NCBI GenBank assembly: GCA_963791315.1
Contig: CAWBRQ010000007.1
Location: 620,001-684,000 of the forward strand
DNA: 64,000 nt
Source: JACCZX01 sp963791315
GTDB lineage: Bacteria > Pseudomonadota > Gammaproteobacteria > Burkholderiales > Burkholderiaceae_F
Direction: 5' to 3'
In this document: positions 1 to 7,817 of the stretch, piece by piece
Position numbering within the stretch: the first letter of the stretch is position 1
Layout of the letters: each line of letters opens with the position of its first letter
The notes under the pieces: model-generated
Databases searched by the model: none
The model's input: the letters and a program-made list of their open reading frames with translations, nothing else
Told to the model about the DNA's origin: nothing
Translations under genes and position numbers: made by a program

Positions 1-138
1 CTCGGCTGCTTCGATCACGTCGAAGGTTTCGGCCGCTGATCGACCGACCACGGCGGATTTCCGGATTTCCAATATTTTTAACTGACGTGCTCTGGGGCAT
101 TGCACGAGCGCACAGATGACATCCGGCGAGCTAAGACG
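1..138. other. Window start without a supported gene
   Basis: Short open frames reach in from the left edge (plus frames ending near 39 and 85), but none shows family features. The end of an upstream gene is possible. Confidence 0.3.
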
Positions 139-729
139 TCATTCCTTGGGCGCCTCATGGGCGATTCCCTTGTGGCAATCGATACAAGTCGCGGTCTTAG
201 ACAGGACCTGCTGATGCATCGGCCGCACGAACTCCTTCTGTCGAGCCAACACTTCGCTATCGAAGACGTGGCAGTGCTGGCAGGCCCTCGAGTCCGTGCG
301 TTTGTATTCGGACCACACCGATGTGGCGAGCCGCAGGCGCTCTTTCTTGAACTTCTCCTCCGTGGAGATGATGCCGCGCGCTTCCTGAATCGCGTCCTTG
401 ATGCCGGCCTTCGTTTTGTACCAAAGAACTTCGGGATAGGCGTGTGGAATGTGGCAGTCGTGGCAACCAGCTCGAACGCCGGTGCGGTTGGCGAAGTGCA
501 CACTTTGCTTGTGTTCCTTTGCTACCCACTGCATAGAATGGCAGGCACCACCGCAGAACTGGTCGGTGCCAGTGACGGCCACCATCACCTGAGTCGCAAT
601 CGCTGCGCCGGCACCGATCAGAATGCCGGCGAAGAGCAATGCCAGCACCAACCTCGATCTCGGTGTTGACAGGCGGCGCCAAGTGCTCTTCCTGGGAGGT
701 CCGCCTCGCCCATCTGGGTCCGCTGTCAT
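139..729 (-). CDS. NapC/NirT-type tetrahaem cytochrome c, membrane-anchored
   Basis: Membrane-anchored multihaem cytochrome of the NapC/NirT/NrfH family (196 aa), which passes electrons from quinol to periplasmic reductases. A single membrane segment lies at about residues 27-51, followed by a periplasmic domain with haem sites at C59-H64, C89-H93, C150-H154 and C182-H186. The last three are CXXCH; the first reads CGGACH, a CX3CH variant followed by Ser-Met. The length fits a one-anchor tetrahaem protein. No reductase gene is adjacent. An FNR box (764-777) sits about 41 bases before the start codon, so oxygen-controlled expression is likely. The family is clear; the redox partner cannot be told. 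Confidence 0.9.
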   Translation of the reverse strand: MTADPDGRGGPPRKSTWRRLSTPRSRLVLALLFAGILIGAGAAIATQVMVAVTGTDQFCGGACHSMQWVAKEHKQSVHFANRTGVRAGCHDCHIPHAYPEVLWYKTKAGIKDAIQEARGIISTEEKFKKERLRLATSVWSEYKRTDSRACQHCHVFDSEVLARQKEFVRPMHQQVLSKTATCIDCHKGIAHEAPKE

Positions 730-763
730 TTGTCCAGCTTACGGTGGCACGGGCCTGAGGCCT

Positions 764-777
764 TTGATTTAGGTCAA
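764..777. promoter_or_regulatory. FNR box before the cytochrome c gene
   Basis: TTGATTTAGGTCAA matches the FNR/ANR consensus TTGAT-N4-ATCAA with one change. It lies just before the NapC-like start codon at 729 and overlaps the last codons of the neighbouring FNR gene. Confidence 0.7.
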
Positions 778-1566
778 GGCGTCTGGCCCAACGAGTTGGC
801 TCGCTATCGCATTGAGAGCGACGGGATCGAGCAGCTTGATCGAGCGACCCTGCACCTGGATCAGGCCGTCTGCGTGCAGGCGCGAAAACAGGCGGCTAAC
901 GGTCTCGAGCTTCAATCCGAGCAAGCTGGCGATTTCCTCGCGCGTCATGCGCAGGACGAACTCGCTGCCCGAGTAGCCGCGCGCTTGGTAGCGGCGCGAC
1001 AGGTCGAGCAGGAATACGACGAGGCGTTCTTCGGCCCGCATGCTGCCCAGCAGCAGCATCATGTCTTGGCCTCGACAGAGATCCCTTGAGATGCATCGAT
1101 AGAGGTTGCGGCGCAGTGCGGGCACATTGTTAGCGAGATTGTCGAGTTGGTCGAACGGCAATACGCACACTTCGCTGTCCTCGAGCGCGACTGCCCCGCA
1201 CGTGTGTCGTCCGGCACTGATCCCGTCGAGTCCCACGATTTCACCACCCATGTAACAACCGGTGATCTGTTCGCGGCCATCCTCGGCGAGCATCACCGTT
1301 TTGAACGTCCCCAGCCGAACCGCATACACGCCGCTGAAAGCATCGCCGGGCCGGTACAGGGTATCGCGCCGCTTGACGCGGGTTCGACTGGTGACGATGC
1401 GGTCAAGCAAGCGCATTGTTTCGCGTTCCAGTCCGACCGACAGACACAATTCGCGCAAGCAGCACGTGTCGCAATGCACGCGGAAGTCGCAATACGTGAC
1501 CACCGGCGCTATCGGCAGCGCGGTATTTGCCGGCCTGGCGAGAAAAGCGACGCGGGCAATAGTCAT
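769..1566 (-). CDS. FNR-type oxygen-sensing transcription regulator (copy 1)
   Basis: Crp/Fnr-family activator of about 265 aa with an N-terminal Cys cluster (C-X2-C-X5-C in HCDTCCLRELC) and a fourth Cys in the EDSEVC segment, at the place of E. coli FNR Cys122. These would hold an oxygen-labile 4Fe-4S cluster. The C-terminal helix-turn-helix reads LETVSRLFSRL, keeping the E-x-x-SR residues that read TTGAT half-sites. The frame is open up to 1734, but the internal ATG at 1566 gives a normal family length. The nucleotide sequence is nearly the same as the copy at 19842-20639, so this is a recent duplicate. An FNR box at 1676-1689 suggests autoregulation. Confidence 0.9.
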   Translation of the reverse strand: MTIARVAFLARPANTALPIAPVVTYCDFRVHCDTCCLRELCLSVGLERETMRLLDRIVTSRTRVKRRDTLYRPGDAFSGVYAVRLGTFKTVMLAEDGREQITGCYMGGEIVGLDGISAGRHTCGAVALEDSEVCVLPFDQLDNLANNVPALRRNLYRCISRDLCRGQDMMLLLGSMRAEERLVVFLLDLSRRYQARGYSGSEFVLRMTREEIASLLGLKLETVSRLFSRLHADGLIQVQGRSIKLLDPVALNAIASQLVGPDALT

Positions 1567-1675
1567 CGGGCCAAAATCTCGCTCGCAAATTGGAGTTACG
1601 ACACCGTCGTTAAGCGCCACAGGGCTGCGCCAATTGCCACACGGCGGGACCTTACGCACTCGCGCGCAAGAAGAC

Positions 1676-1689
1676 TTGACGGCGGTCAA
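1676..1689. promoter_or_regulatory. FNR box before FNR copy 1
   Basis: TTGACGGCGGTCAA, symmetric TTGAC-N4-GTCAA half-sites, about 110 bases before the FNR start at 1566. Probable autoregulatory site. Confidence 0.65.
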
Positions 1690-1769
1690 CCATCGAGCGA
1701 TTACTGGTGAATTCGTCATACGACGCGGTCGCAACCGCAGACGGACTGCTAGCTAGGTAATCGCCGCAA

Positions 1770-2336
1770 CTATTCCCAACTAACGCCTCGCCGTAGGGCC
1801 ATCGCGTGGCCGATCGCGTCAAGCTCGTGCCGGTCGAAGGCGCGCCGGAATGCAGGTGTCAGAATTTCGTTTTCGCGTTCCACATGCTGTTGATAGCGCA
1901 GCACGAACCGTGCAGTGGCCTCGTCGTTAAGGTGTACGTTGCTTCCTGCTTCGACAGCGACCAGTGTGGCCCGCACATTTGCCCAGGCGCGATCGAGCTG
2001 CTGATGTTGTTGTTGTAACGCCTCAAGGGCGGACGCGATGTCGCCACGGCCGGCACGCTGCGAGTACTCCAGCAGGCGGGGAAACAGGTCGAGCTCTTCA
2101 TCTTCGTGGTGGCGGGGCGCGGCCTCATCAAAGTAGCGCAGGATCGAAGCCGCGGTTACACGCGCTGCTGCACGCGCTTCGCCGGCGGCTATGTGATCGC
2201 GCAGCCGCACCAACAACGCGACCATTCGCAATATGCGTTCATGGCAGGCCAGCCACACTTCGATCGGTTCATCGAAACCCGCCGACGTTGTGCGGAAGTC
2301 GATGCAGCTTGCAACTTGCGCTTCGTGCACGTCCAT
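1770..2336 (-). CDS. Hemerythrin HHE-domain protein
   Basis: A cytoplasmic four-helix-bundle protein of about 188 aa. Expected di-iron ligands are spread through it: an early helix with CHERIL, a central HHEDEELDLFPRL segment, QQQHQQLD, and a late HVERENEILTPAF. Such proteins bind oxygen or nitric oxide, or act in iron and redox stress. The frame is open to 2531, but the ATG at 2336 leaves a natural HHE protein and puts the FNR box (2385-2398) about 55 bases upstream. No signal peptide or membrane segment is seen. Its ligand (O2, NO or iron) cannot be told from sequence. Confidence 0.85.
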   Translation of the reverse strand: MDVHEAQVASCIDFRTTSAGFDEPIEVWLACHERILRMVALLVRLRDHIAAGEARAAARVTAASILRYFDEAAPRHHEDEELDLFPRLLEYSQRAGRGDIASALEALQQQHQQLDRAWANVRATLVAVEAGSNVHLNDEATARFVLRYQQHVERENEILTPAFRRAFDRHELDAIGHAMALRRGVSWE

Positions 2337-2384
2337 CCTTCGATACACCTTAGTTGCAGAGTAGGCGGTTGCGGCGTCCGGGCG

Positions 2385-2398
2385 TTGACGCAGGTCAA
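2385..2398. promoter_or_regulatory. FNR box before the hemerythrin gene
   Basis: TTGACGCAGGTCAA, perfect inverted half-sites with 4-base spacing, in the gap upstream of the hemerythrin start (2336) and downstream of the neighbouring USP gene. Confidence 0.7.
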
Positions 2399-2535
2399 CG
2401 CTGACGACGCTCGGTAGGCGGCTACCGACTGAGTTGCCGACTGATCTAGTTGCAAATCGGCCTAGCATCGTAATATGTGGTCGGGGTACTGAGTTGGTCG
2501 CGATGGGATGCGCCGGACGACTCCTAGACACTGGA

Positions 2536-3438
2536 CTAGCGCGCCACGCTGCGTATCAAGAGAAGAGGAATTTCGCCCTGCGCCACCACGCGTGTCGCCA
2601 CCGAGCCCAGTACTGCGCCCTTAAAGGCACCGTACCCGTGCGATCCCATCGCCAGTACGTCAAGCTTTTGCTTGGCGTACCCGGACAGTTCGTCACCCGC
2701 AATACCTGCCAATCGAACTTCGCTCGCCTTTACGGCTGAATTCTTCAGAAGTTTGCGCACCGGCTTCATGGCAGCTTCGTACGCCTTGTCCTGCATTGCG
2801 CGTATCTGTGCCGACGAGAAAGCGGGTTGCGCGAACCCGGCCGAACTCCACACGCCGACCAGGTTGTAGGTGTGCACGACATGGATCAACGAAATGTTAG
2901 GCGTTTCTCCGAAAAGCTCTGCATGGTCCAGTACGTACTTCAGTGCCGCTGGCCCGTAGGCGCTGCCGTCGACCGCTATTCCTACTCGCATCGAGTCCGG
3001 ATATCTTTTCGCTTTGCCACGTACGACCAGTGTCGGGCGTCGGGTGCGAACCAGGACCTCCTGTGTCACTGATCCCAGCAACATTCCGCCTAGTGCGGAG
3101 TGTCCATGTGAACCGAGAATCAGTAGGTCCACGTCTACTTTGTCGGCGGTGCGGCTGATTTCCAAGGCCGGACGCCCAACCGTGTACCGAACGAACGGAG
3201 TCAAGCCCGCTTTTTGAAGTCGCGTGCGCGCCGGCTTCAGAGCTTTTTCAGCTTCGCCCGCGTAATACTCTCGCACGACTGCCTTGCCGACGACGCGTGC
3301 GGGATGCGGAGGGAGAGGCCACTGAACATTGAGCACTTGGACATAGGGGTTCGATTTGATCAGCGTCTTGCGCGAGGCGATGAACTCGGTCGCCATGCGG
3401 CTGTAATCGCTTCCGTCAACTGCGACCAGGATTTTCAT
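2536..3438 (-). CDS. Tandem universal stress protein (two USP domains)
   Basis: About 300 aa with two USP folds in a row. Each begins with a Rossmann-like strand (MKILVAVDGSDYS, then MRVGIAVDGSAYG) and carries the ATP-binding pattern G-2x-G-9x-G-S/T (GSHGHSALGG...GS and GSHGYGAFKG...GS), so both domains probably bind ATP. A start at 3444 is possible, but AGGA is correctly spaced only for the ATG at 3438. It is a close paralogue of the gene at 6174-7064. Such tandem USPs support survival under low oxygen, starvation or stationary phase. No FNR box is visible just upstream. Confidence 0.92.
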   Translation of the reverse strand: MKILVAVDGSDYSRMATEFIASRKTLIKSNPYVQVLNVQWPLPPHPARVVGKAVVREYYAGEAEKALKPARTRLQKAGLTPFVRYTVGRPALEISRTADKVDVDLLILGSHGHSALGGMLLGSVTQEVLVRTRRPTLVVRGKAKRYPDSMRVGIAVDGSAYGPAALKYVLDHAELFGETPNISLIHVVHTYNLVGVWSSAGFAQPAFSSAQIRAMQDKAYEAAMKPVRKLLKNSAVKASEVRLAGIAGDELSGYAKQKLDVLAMGSHGYGAFKGAVLGSVATRVVAQGEIPLLLIRSVAR

Positions 3439-3483
3439 GCTCATTCCTAGTTAATGAGATAGACATCCCAAACACGCCTGCTC

Positions 3484-5353
3484 CTAATATATGTAAACCG
3501 CGCCTGCGGCCCCGGCACTGTTGATCGATCTGGTTGCCGCCTATTCCAGGCGAACTACTATCTTCGCCAACGGCCCCCACAGCTAGGGTATTGCCGTCGA
3601 AATTCAAAGCTACTGCGCTACCGAAGCCATCAAACGATTCAGTGTTGGACGCCTTTACGTAAGCTTGCTGTGACCAGGATCCGGAATTTCGGGCGAATAC
3701 ATAAACTGCACCTGCATCGCTGAGCGAATCGTCCATTTCATTACCGCCCACACCTCGAGCACTACTGTCTTCTCCGGGCGCGCCTACTGCGAGTGTGTCG
3801 CCGTTAGCGCTTAATGCAATGGCGTAGCCAAAGAAACCGCCTGCCCCCGCGTTGGAAGCCTTTAGATAGGCCTGATGAGACCAAACACCTGCGCTTCGTG
3901 TGAGGACATATACCGCACCGGAATTGGTTGCTGATTCGTCCGTTTGATTGCCATTGATACCTGAAGCCATGCTGTCTTCGAGATGAGCTGCAACCGCCAG
4001 CGTATTGCCGTCGCCGCTTAGCGCGAGGCGTCGTCCAAACTCATCGCCGGCACCTGTTTGTAGGTTCGGCACAGTTACTCCGGTGTTGGACGCCTTTATG
4101 TAAGCTTGCTGTGACCACATCGACGCCGTGCGAGTGAACACGTATACCGCACCGGCATCGGGCGCCGAGTTATCCGCCTGATTTCCAGCAACATGGGTGG
4201 CGTTGCTGTCTTCCAGGTAAGCTCCGACCGCCAGTGTCTGGCCATCGCTGCTGAGCGCCAGAGCGCTTCCGAACTGATCACCTGCCCCTGTATTAGAAGC
4301 TTTCAGATAGGCTTGTTGACTCCATAGACCCGAGCTCCGCGCGAATACATACGCCGCACCGGCGGCGCTGGCCGAGTCGTCCAACTGATTGCCGTCAATA
4401 CCCACCGCATTGCTGTCTTCCCCGGGCGCACCTACTGCAAGTGTGTTGCCATCGGCACTCAAAGCTACGGCCGAACCAAACAGATCACCCACGCTGCAGA
4501 AGTCTGGCCCTCCAGGAACACCGGACAAGCCACGTCCAGTGTTCGATGCCTTCAGGTACGCCTGCTGGCTCCAAACACCCGCCGAGCGAGTAAAGACGTA
4601 GACCGCACCGGAGTTATTCGCAGAGTTATTCGTTTCATCGCCATTAATTCCTGTCGCATTGCTGTCTTCCAGCGGCGCGCCGACCGCGAGCGTGTTGCCA
4701 TCCGCGCTTAACGCAATGGCATAGCCGAATTGATCGCCGGAGGGAAACGGCTCGCAAGGAAAACCTCCACCGGCGTTTGAGGCCTTAAGGTAAGCCTGTA
4801 ATACCCAACTGCCTGCGCTGCGAACAAAAATGTAAACGGCTCCTGAACCAATGGCGCCGCCATCTTCCAAGTATTCGCCAACCGCCAGGGTTTCACCATC
4901 TCTGCTCAGGGCGACCGCATTGCCGAAGGCATCGCCAAAGTCATCATTCGGGGTTTGGCCATCCGGGTTGGACGACTTTAAATATCCGATCGCCGGCACG
5001 AGATTGGCGGCCAAGCTGATCGGGTTTGAGGCTGCACAGCCGACGCCGTTGCATGCATCAATTCTGTAGCTTGCATTTACGCGCCGGTGCAGTGCTATGT
5101 CATGGCTGACACTGGTGGCCGTTATATCCAGTCCAACCTGAGTGAAGACAGCGTTGGCGTCGACTCGCTCAAATAGCTTGTAGTGCGTTGCACCTGCTAC
5201 GGATTCCCATGAAAACCGCACCTGCTTTATTCCGTAGCTCACCGTCACAAGCGGTGAAGGGCTAGCAGGAGCGTCTTCTCCTCCGCCGCATGCGGTGAGC
5301 GTCATCGAACACGCGCTTAACGCCACGGCGACGGCCCATCTTGAAATCCTCAT
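3484..5353 (-). CDS. FG-GAP repeat lipoprotein, C-terminus frameshifted
   Basis: Predicted surface or periplasmic lipoprotein. The ATG at 5353 starts a signal peptide ending in lipobox LTAC (residues 19-22). A fibronectin-III-like segment (about residues 35-120) is followed by about seven FG-GAP/integrin-alpha-type repeats, each with G-D-x-F-G, L-A-V-G-A and a GAVYVF strand, predicting a beta-propeller. The first in-frame ATG is 5485, but the region before 5353 does not look coding. Near 3523 one extra base breaks the last repeat: correcting it restores a repeat-like strand and gives a stop at 3484, while the uncorrected frame runs to 3416 into the USP start. Function unknown; adhesion or envelope role is a guess. 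Confidence 0.75.
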
Positions 5354-5450
5354 TGTTCGGCTCTTCAAATTATCTAGGTCTTGCACGGGGCTGCGCCAGA
5401 TGCACACCGTCGCACCCGTTGCAGTAAACCATGCCGCTAGCAATCGCTGT

Positions 5451-5464
5451 TTGACGGGCGTCAA
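5451..5464. promoter_or_regulatory. FNR box between FG-GAP lipoprotein and USP genes
   Basis: TTGACGGGCGTCAA, symmetric half-sites, in the 265-base divergent gap. It could serve the lipoprotein gene (start 5353, 87 bases away) or the USP gene (start 5619, 155 bases away). Confidence 0.65.
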
Positions 5465-5618
5465 ACGCCGAAGCGATCGGATCATGGGTCGATTGAATCA
5501 AGCGAAGCGAGCGCGCTGTAATGCGGCCTTTTAGGCAAGACATTGATCCGGCTCAAATGCGTTGCGTTTGTCGCCGATTAGCATCACCTGTGGGCAGCGC
5601 GCCCGTAAGGAGAGTGCA

Positions 5619-6062
5619 ATGTTCAAGCGAATTTTGGTTTCTACTGACGGCACCACGCAGTCAAATCACGCAGTAAAGGCTGCGGCTAGGCTTGCCGGCG
5701 ATCTCGGCGCAACACTGCAGATCTTTCACGCGAGTCGAACCTACGCAGCGCTGTATTTCCCCGACGGAGTCGGGATGGCTTGGCCGCCCAAGGACAAGTA
5801 CGAGAAAGAGGCGGCGGCCGGCGCGGACAGGGTGCTAAAAGACGCCAGCGCTCTGGCCAAGAAGCTAGGCACGAAGGCGACTACAGCGCACTCCTATAGC
5901 GATTCGCCAGCCGAAGCGATTATCGCGACCGCCAAGAAATTCAAGGCCGATCTGATCGTGATGGCCTCGCACGGGCGAAAGGGACTCGACAAGCTTTTGC
6001 TCGGAAGCGAAACGCAAAGAGTGCTCGCGCGCACAAAGCTGCCCGTCCTCGTCGTGCGTTGA
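5619..6062 (+). CDS. Universal stress protein, single domain
   Basis: A 147-aa USP/UspA-family protein. It starts with a beta strand and Asp-containing loop (RILVSTDGTTQS) and ends with the ATP-binding signature ASHGRKGLDKLLLGSETQ, matching G-2x-G-9x-G-S in spacing except that the first Gly is Ala-Ser. The ATG at 5619 is preceded by AAGGAGAG at good spacing. It is a different USP subtype from the two tandem USPs on either side, with a longer loop in the middle (YFPDGVGMAWPPK). FNR control through the box at 5451-5464 is possible. Confidence 0.92.
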   Translation: MFKRILVSTDGTTQSNHAVKAAARLAGDLGATLQIFHASRTYAALYFPDGVGMAWPPKDKYEKEAAAGADRVLKDASALAKKLGTKATTAHSYSDSPAEAIIATAKKFKADLIVMASHGRKGLDKLLLGSETQRVLARTKLPVLVVR

Positions 6063-6173
6063 TCGCCCAAGAATCGCCCTCGTCGCAATAACGCTGCTGG
6101 ATCGCGCAATACGCCCACCAGCGTTGCGTGCGCGATCAGTGCAGGTGGTGGAGCTGCCGGTAATCTTCCTCAT

Positions 6174-7064
6174 TCAGCGCACAAGCAGTAACGGCATAGT
6201 GCAATGCGCGGTGACCCGCGTCGCAACTGAGCCCATTACGACCGCCTTGAATGCTCCATAGCCGTGCGACCCCAGAACGAGTAGATCAAGCTTCTTGTTC
6301 GTGTAGTTCGACAGTTCGTCGCCGGCATTTCCGATCAGCCGGATTTCATCCACTTGAGTACCGATTTTCTTCAGAAGCGGCCGCACAGATTTCATCGCGC
6401 TCTCGAGCGCCTTGTTCTGCCACGCGCGAACTTCACTGCCTGAAAATGTGGGAAACATGATCCCATCCATGTGCGGCACTGCACTCAGTGCGTAGTCTTG
6501 CACCACATGAATCAGCGTCACTCTTGGATTGGCCCCAAATAAATCCAAGTGTCGCAGCACAAACTTGACCGCTTTGCGCCCGTACGCACTGCCATCGACC
6601 GCGATTCCTACCCGCAACGAATCGGGGTAGCTCTTCGCCTTGCCGCGCACGATCAACATCGCTCGCTTGGTGCGCACCAGTACCTCGTTGGTCACCGATC
6701 CCAGCAGCATGCCGCCCAGGGCGGAGTGCCCGCGCGAACCCAGCACCAGCAGGTCCGCGTTGTACTCGTCGGCGACCGCGCTGATTTCGGCGGCTGGGCG
6801 GCCGACGGTGAAGTGCACCTTCGGACTCAAGCCCGCTTTCGTCAGCCGACGTCGCGCCGGCCTCAAAGCCTTTTCTGCTTCGTCTGCGTAATACTCCCGC
6901 ACGACGGTCATACCGACGATGCGCGCTGGGTTTGACGCCAACGGCCATCGCACAGTGAGCACTTGAATATCAGGGTTCGACTCAATCAGCGTCCGACGCG
7001 ACGCGACAAACTCGATGGCCATGCGGCTGTAATCGCTGCCATCAACTGCAACCAGGATTTTCAT
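6174..7064 (-). CDS. Tandem universal stress protein (two USP domains)
   Basis: About 296 aa, two USP domains in tandem, each with the ATP-binding glycine pattern (GSRGHSALGG...GS and GSHGYGAFKA...GS). It is clearly paralogous to the protein at 2536-3438 over its whole length, including the MKILVAVDGSDYSRMA start. The ATG at 7064 is chosen over 7106 because the USP fold begins there and the paralogue starts at the same place. Two FNR boxes lie in the divergent gap to the BON gene, so oxygen-controlled expression is likely. Confidence 0.92.
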   Translation of the reverse strand: MKILVAVDGSDYSRMAIEFVASRRTLIESNPDIQVLTVRWPLASNPARIVGMTVVREYYADEAEKALRPARRRLTKAGLSPKVHFTVGRPAAEISAVADEYNADLLVLGSRGHSALGGMLLGSVTNEVLVRTKRAMLIVRGKAKSYPDSLRVGIAVDGSAYGRKAVKFVLRHLDLFGANPRVTLIHVVQDYALSAVPHMDGIMFPTFSGSEVRAWQNKALESAMKSVRPLLKKIGTQVDEIRLIGNAGDELSNYTNKKLDLLVLGSHGYGAFKAVVMGSVATRVTAHCTMPLLLVR

Positions 7065-7163
7065 GCTGACATTCTTCGTTTGGGTTGTTTGACACGCCGG
7101 CCGCAAACGATCCTTGCACTCAGCGCCTTGGAACTCACTCTACGCGGAGCGTGGCGCTGTGTA

Positions 7164-7177
7164 TTGATGCGCGTCAA
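7164..7177. promoter_or_regulatory. FNR box, USP-proximal
   Basis: TTGATGCGCGTCAA in the divergent gap, about 107 bases before the USP start at 7064. Confidence 0.7.
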
Positions 7178-7211
7178 GGTTGCAAACACCGCTTGCTCAG
7201 CGTGACCGCTC

Positions 7212-7225
7212 TTGATGCGGGTCAA
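7212..7225. promoter_or_regulatory. FNR box, BON-gene-proximal
   Basis: TTGATGCGGGTCAA, centred about 64 bases before the BON-domain start at 7283, a good position for activation of that gene. It is 34 bases from the preceding box. Confidence 0.7.
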
Positions 7226-7282
7226 CAAGCGGCATCTCGCGCCGTCATATTCTTGGTTTGGCGGAGAGACCAAGGAAAGTCG

Positions 7283-7615
7283 ATGAAAACAGATATCGAA
7301 TTGAAGAAAGACGTTATTGCTGAATTGAGTCGGGATCCACGTGCTATCCAGCCGGTGCTTGGCGTCACTGGCGTCAGCAATCAGATCAGCTTGAAGCCGC
7401 GCCCGGTGCCCGCCGACATTACTGACCGGATTACCAATGCCTTACAGCGGCAGGCATTGCATGAAGCGAAAAGCATCCAAATCGATGTCGATAATTCGAC
7501 CGTGACACTGCATGGCCAGGTGCACTCCTGGCGCGACCGTAATGCGATTCAGGCGGCCGCCTGGGCAGCGCAGGGCGTGCAATCGGTCAACAACGAATTG
7601 CGAGTCACGCCATGA
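7283..7615 (+). CDS. BON-domain protein, internally shortened OsmY-like
   Basis: 110 aa with a start preceded by AAGGAAAG. The last 65 residues form a BON domain (ITDRITNALQRQAL...VTLHGQVHSWRDRNA...GVQSVNNELRV). BON domains are small lipid or membrane-binding modules of stress proteins. Usual relatives have three BON domains and about 215 residues. Here the typical first 20 residues (MKTDIELKKDVIAELSRDP) run directly into the linker before the third BON (GVTGVSNQISLKP), as if the middle were lost by an in-frame deletion. No signal peptide is seen. The next small gene overlaps its stop codon. Confidence 0.85.
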   Translation: MKTDIELKKDVIAELSRDPRAIQPVLGVTGVSNQISLKPRPVPADITDRITNALQRQALHEAKSIQIDVDNSTVTLHGQVHSWRDRNAIQAAAWAAQGVQSVNNELRVTP

Positions 7616-7722
7616 GTGCGTTCGCTACGTTGGGCTTGGTGGCCTTCGCTGGATTGCTGTTCGTGTGCGGGCTTTGGGTCATGGCGCGACTCGTTACGGC
7701 GGTGCTATCGCTCGATAGATAG
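7612..7722 (+). CDS. Small single-span membrane protein (36 aa)
   Basis: A short reading frame whose ATG overlaps the BON stop codon as ATGA, indicating translational coupling. The product begins MSAFATLGLVAFAGLLF and is one hydrophobic helix (about residues 5-31) with a short polar tail ending in LDR. No family is recognised. Position suggests co-expression under the FNR box at 7212. A chance frame cannot be excluded, but the overlap and clear membrane segment argue for a real gene. Confidence 0.5.
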   Translation: MSAFATLGLVAFAGLLFVCGLWVMARLVTAVLSLDR

Positions 7723-7817
7723 TTTTGTCAGTTGGTTAGAAGGCGAGTTACGCGACCGAATCAGGGGCAGCGCGGTGTGTAAGCGACTCTGCGCGATGGG
7801 CGGCGGTATTACTACTA

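Noticed and set aside
730..1089. Plus-strand frame opposite FNR copy 1, with a similar frame at 19845-20480
   Set aside because: It is conserved only because the two FNR genes are duplicates; the minus-strand protein explains it.
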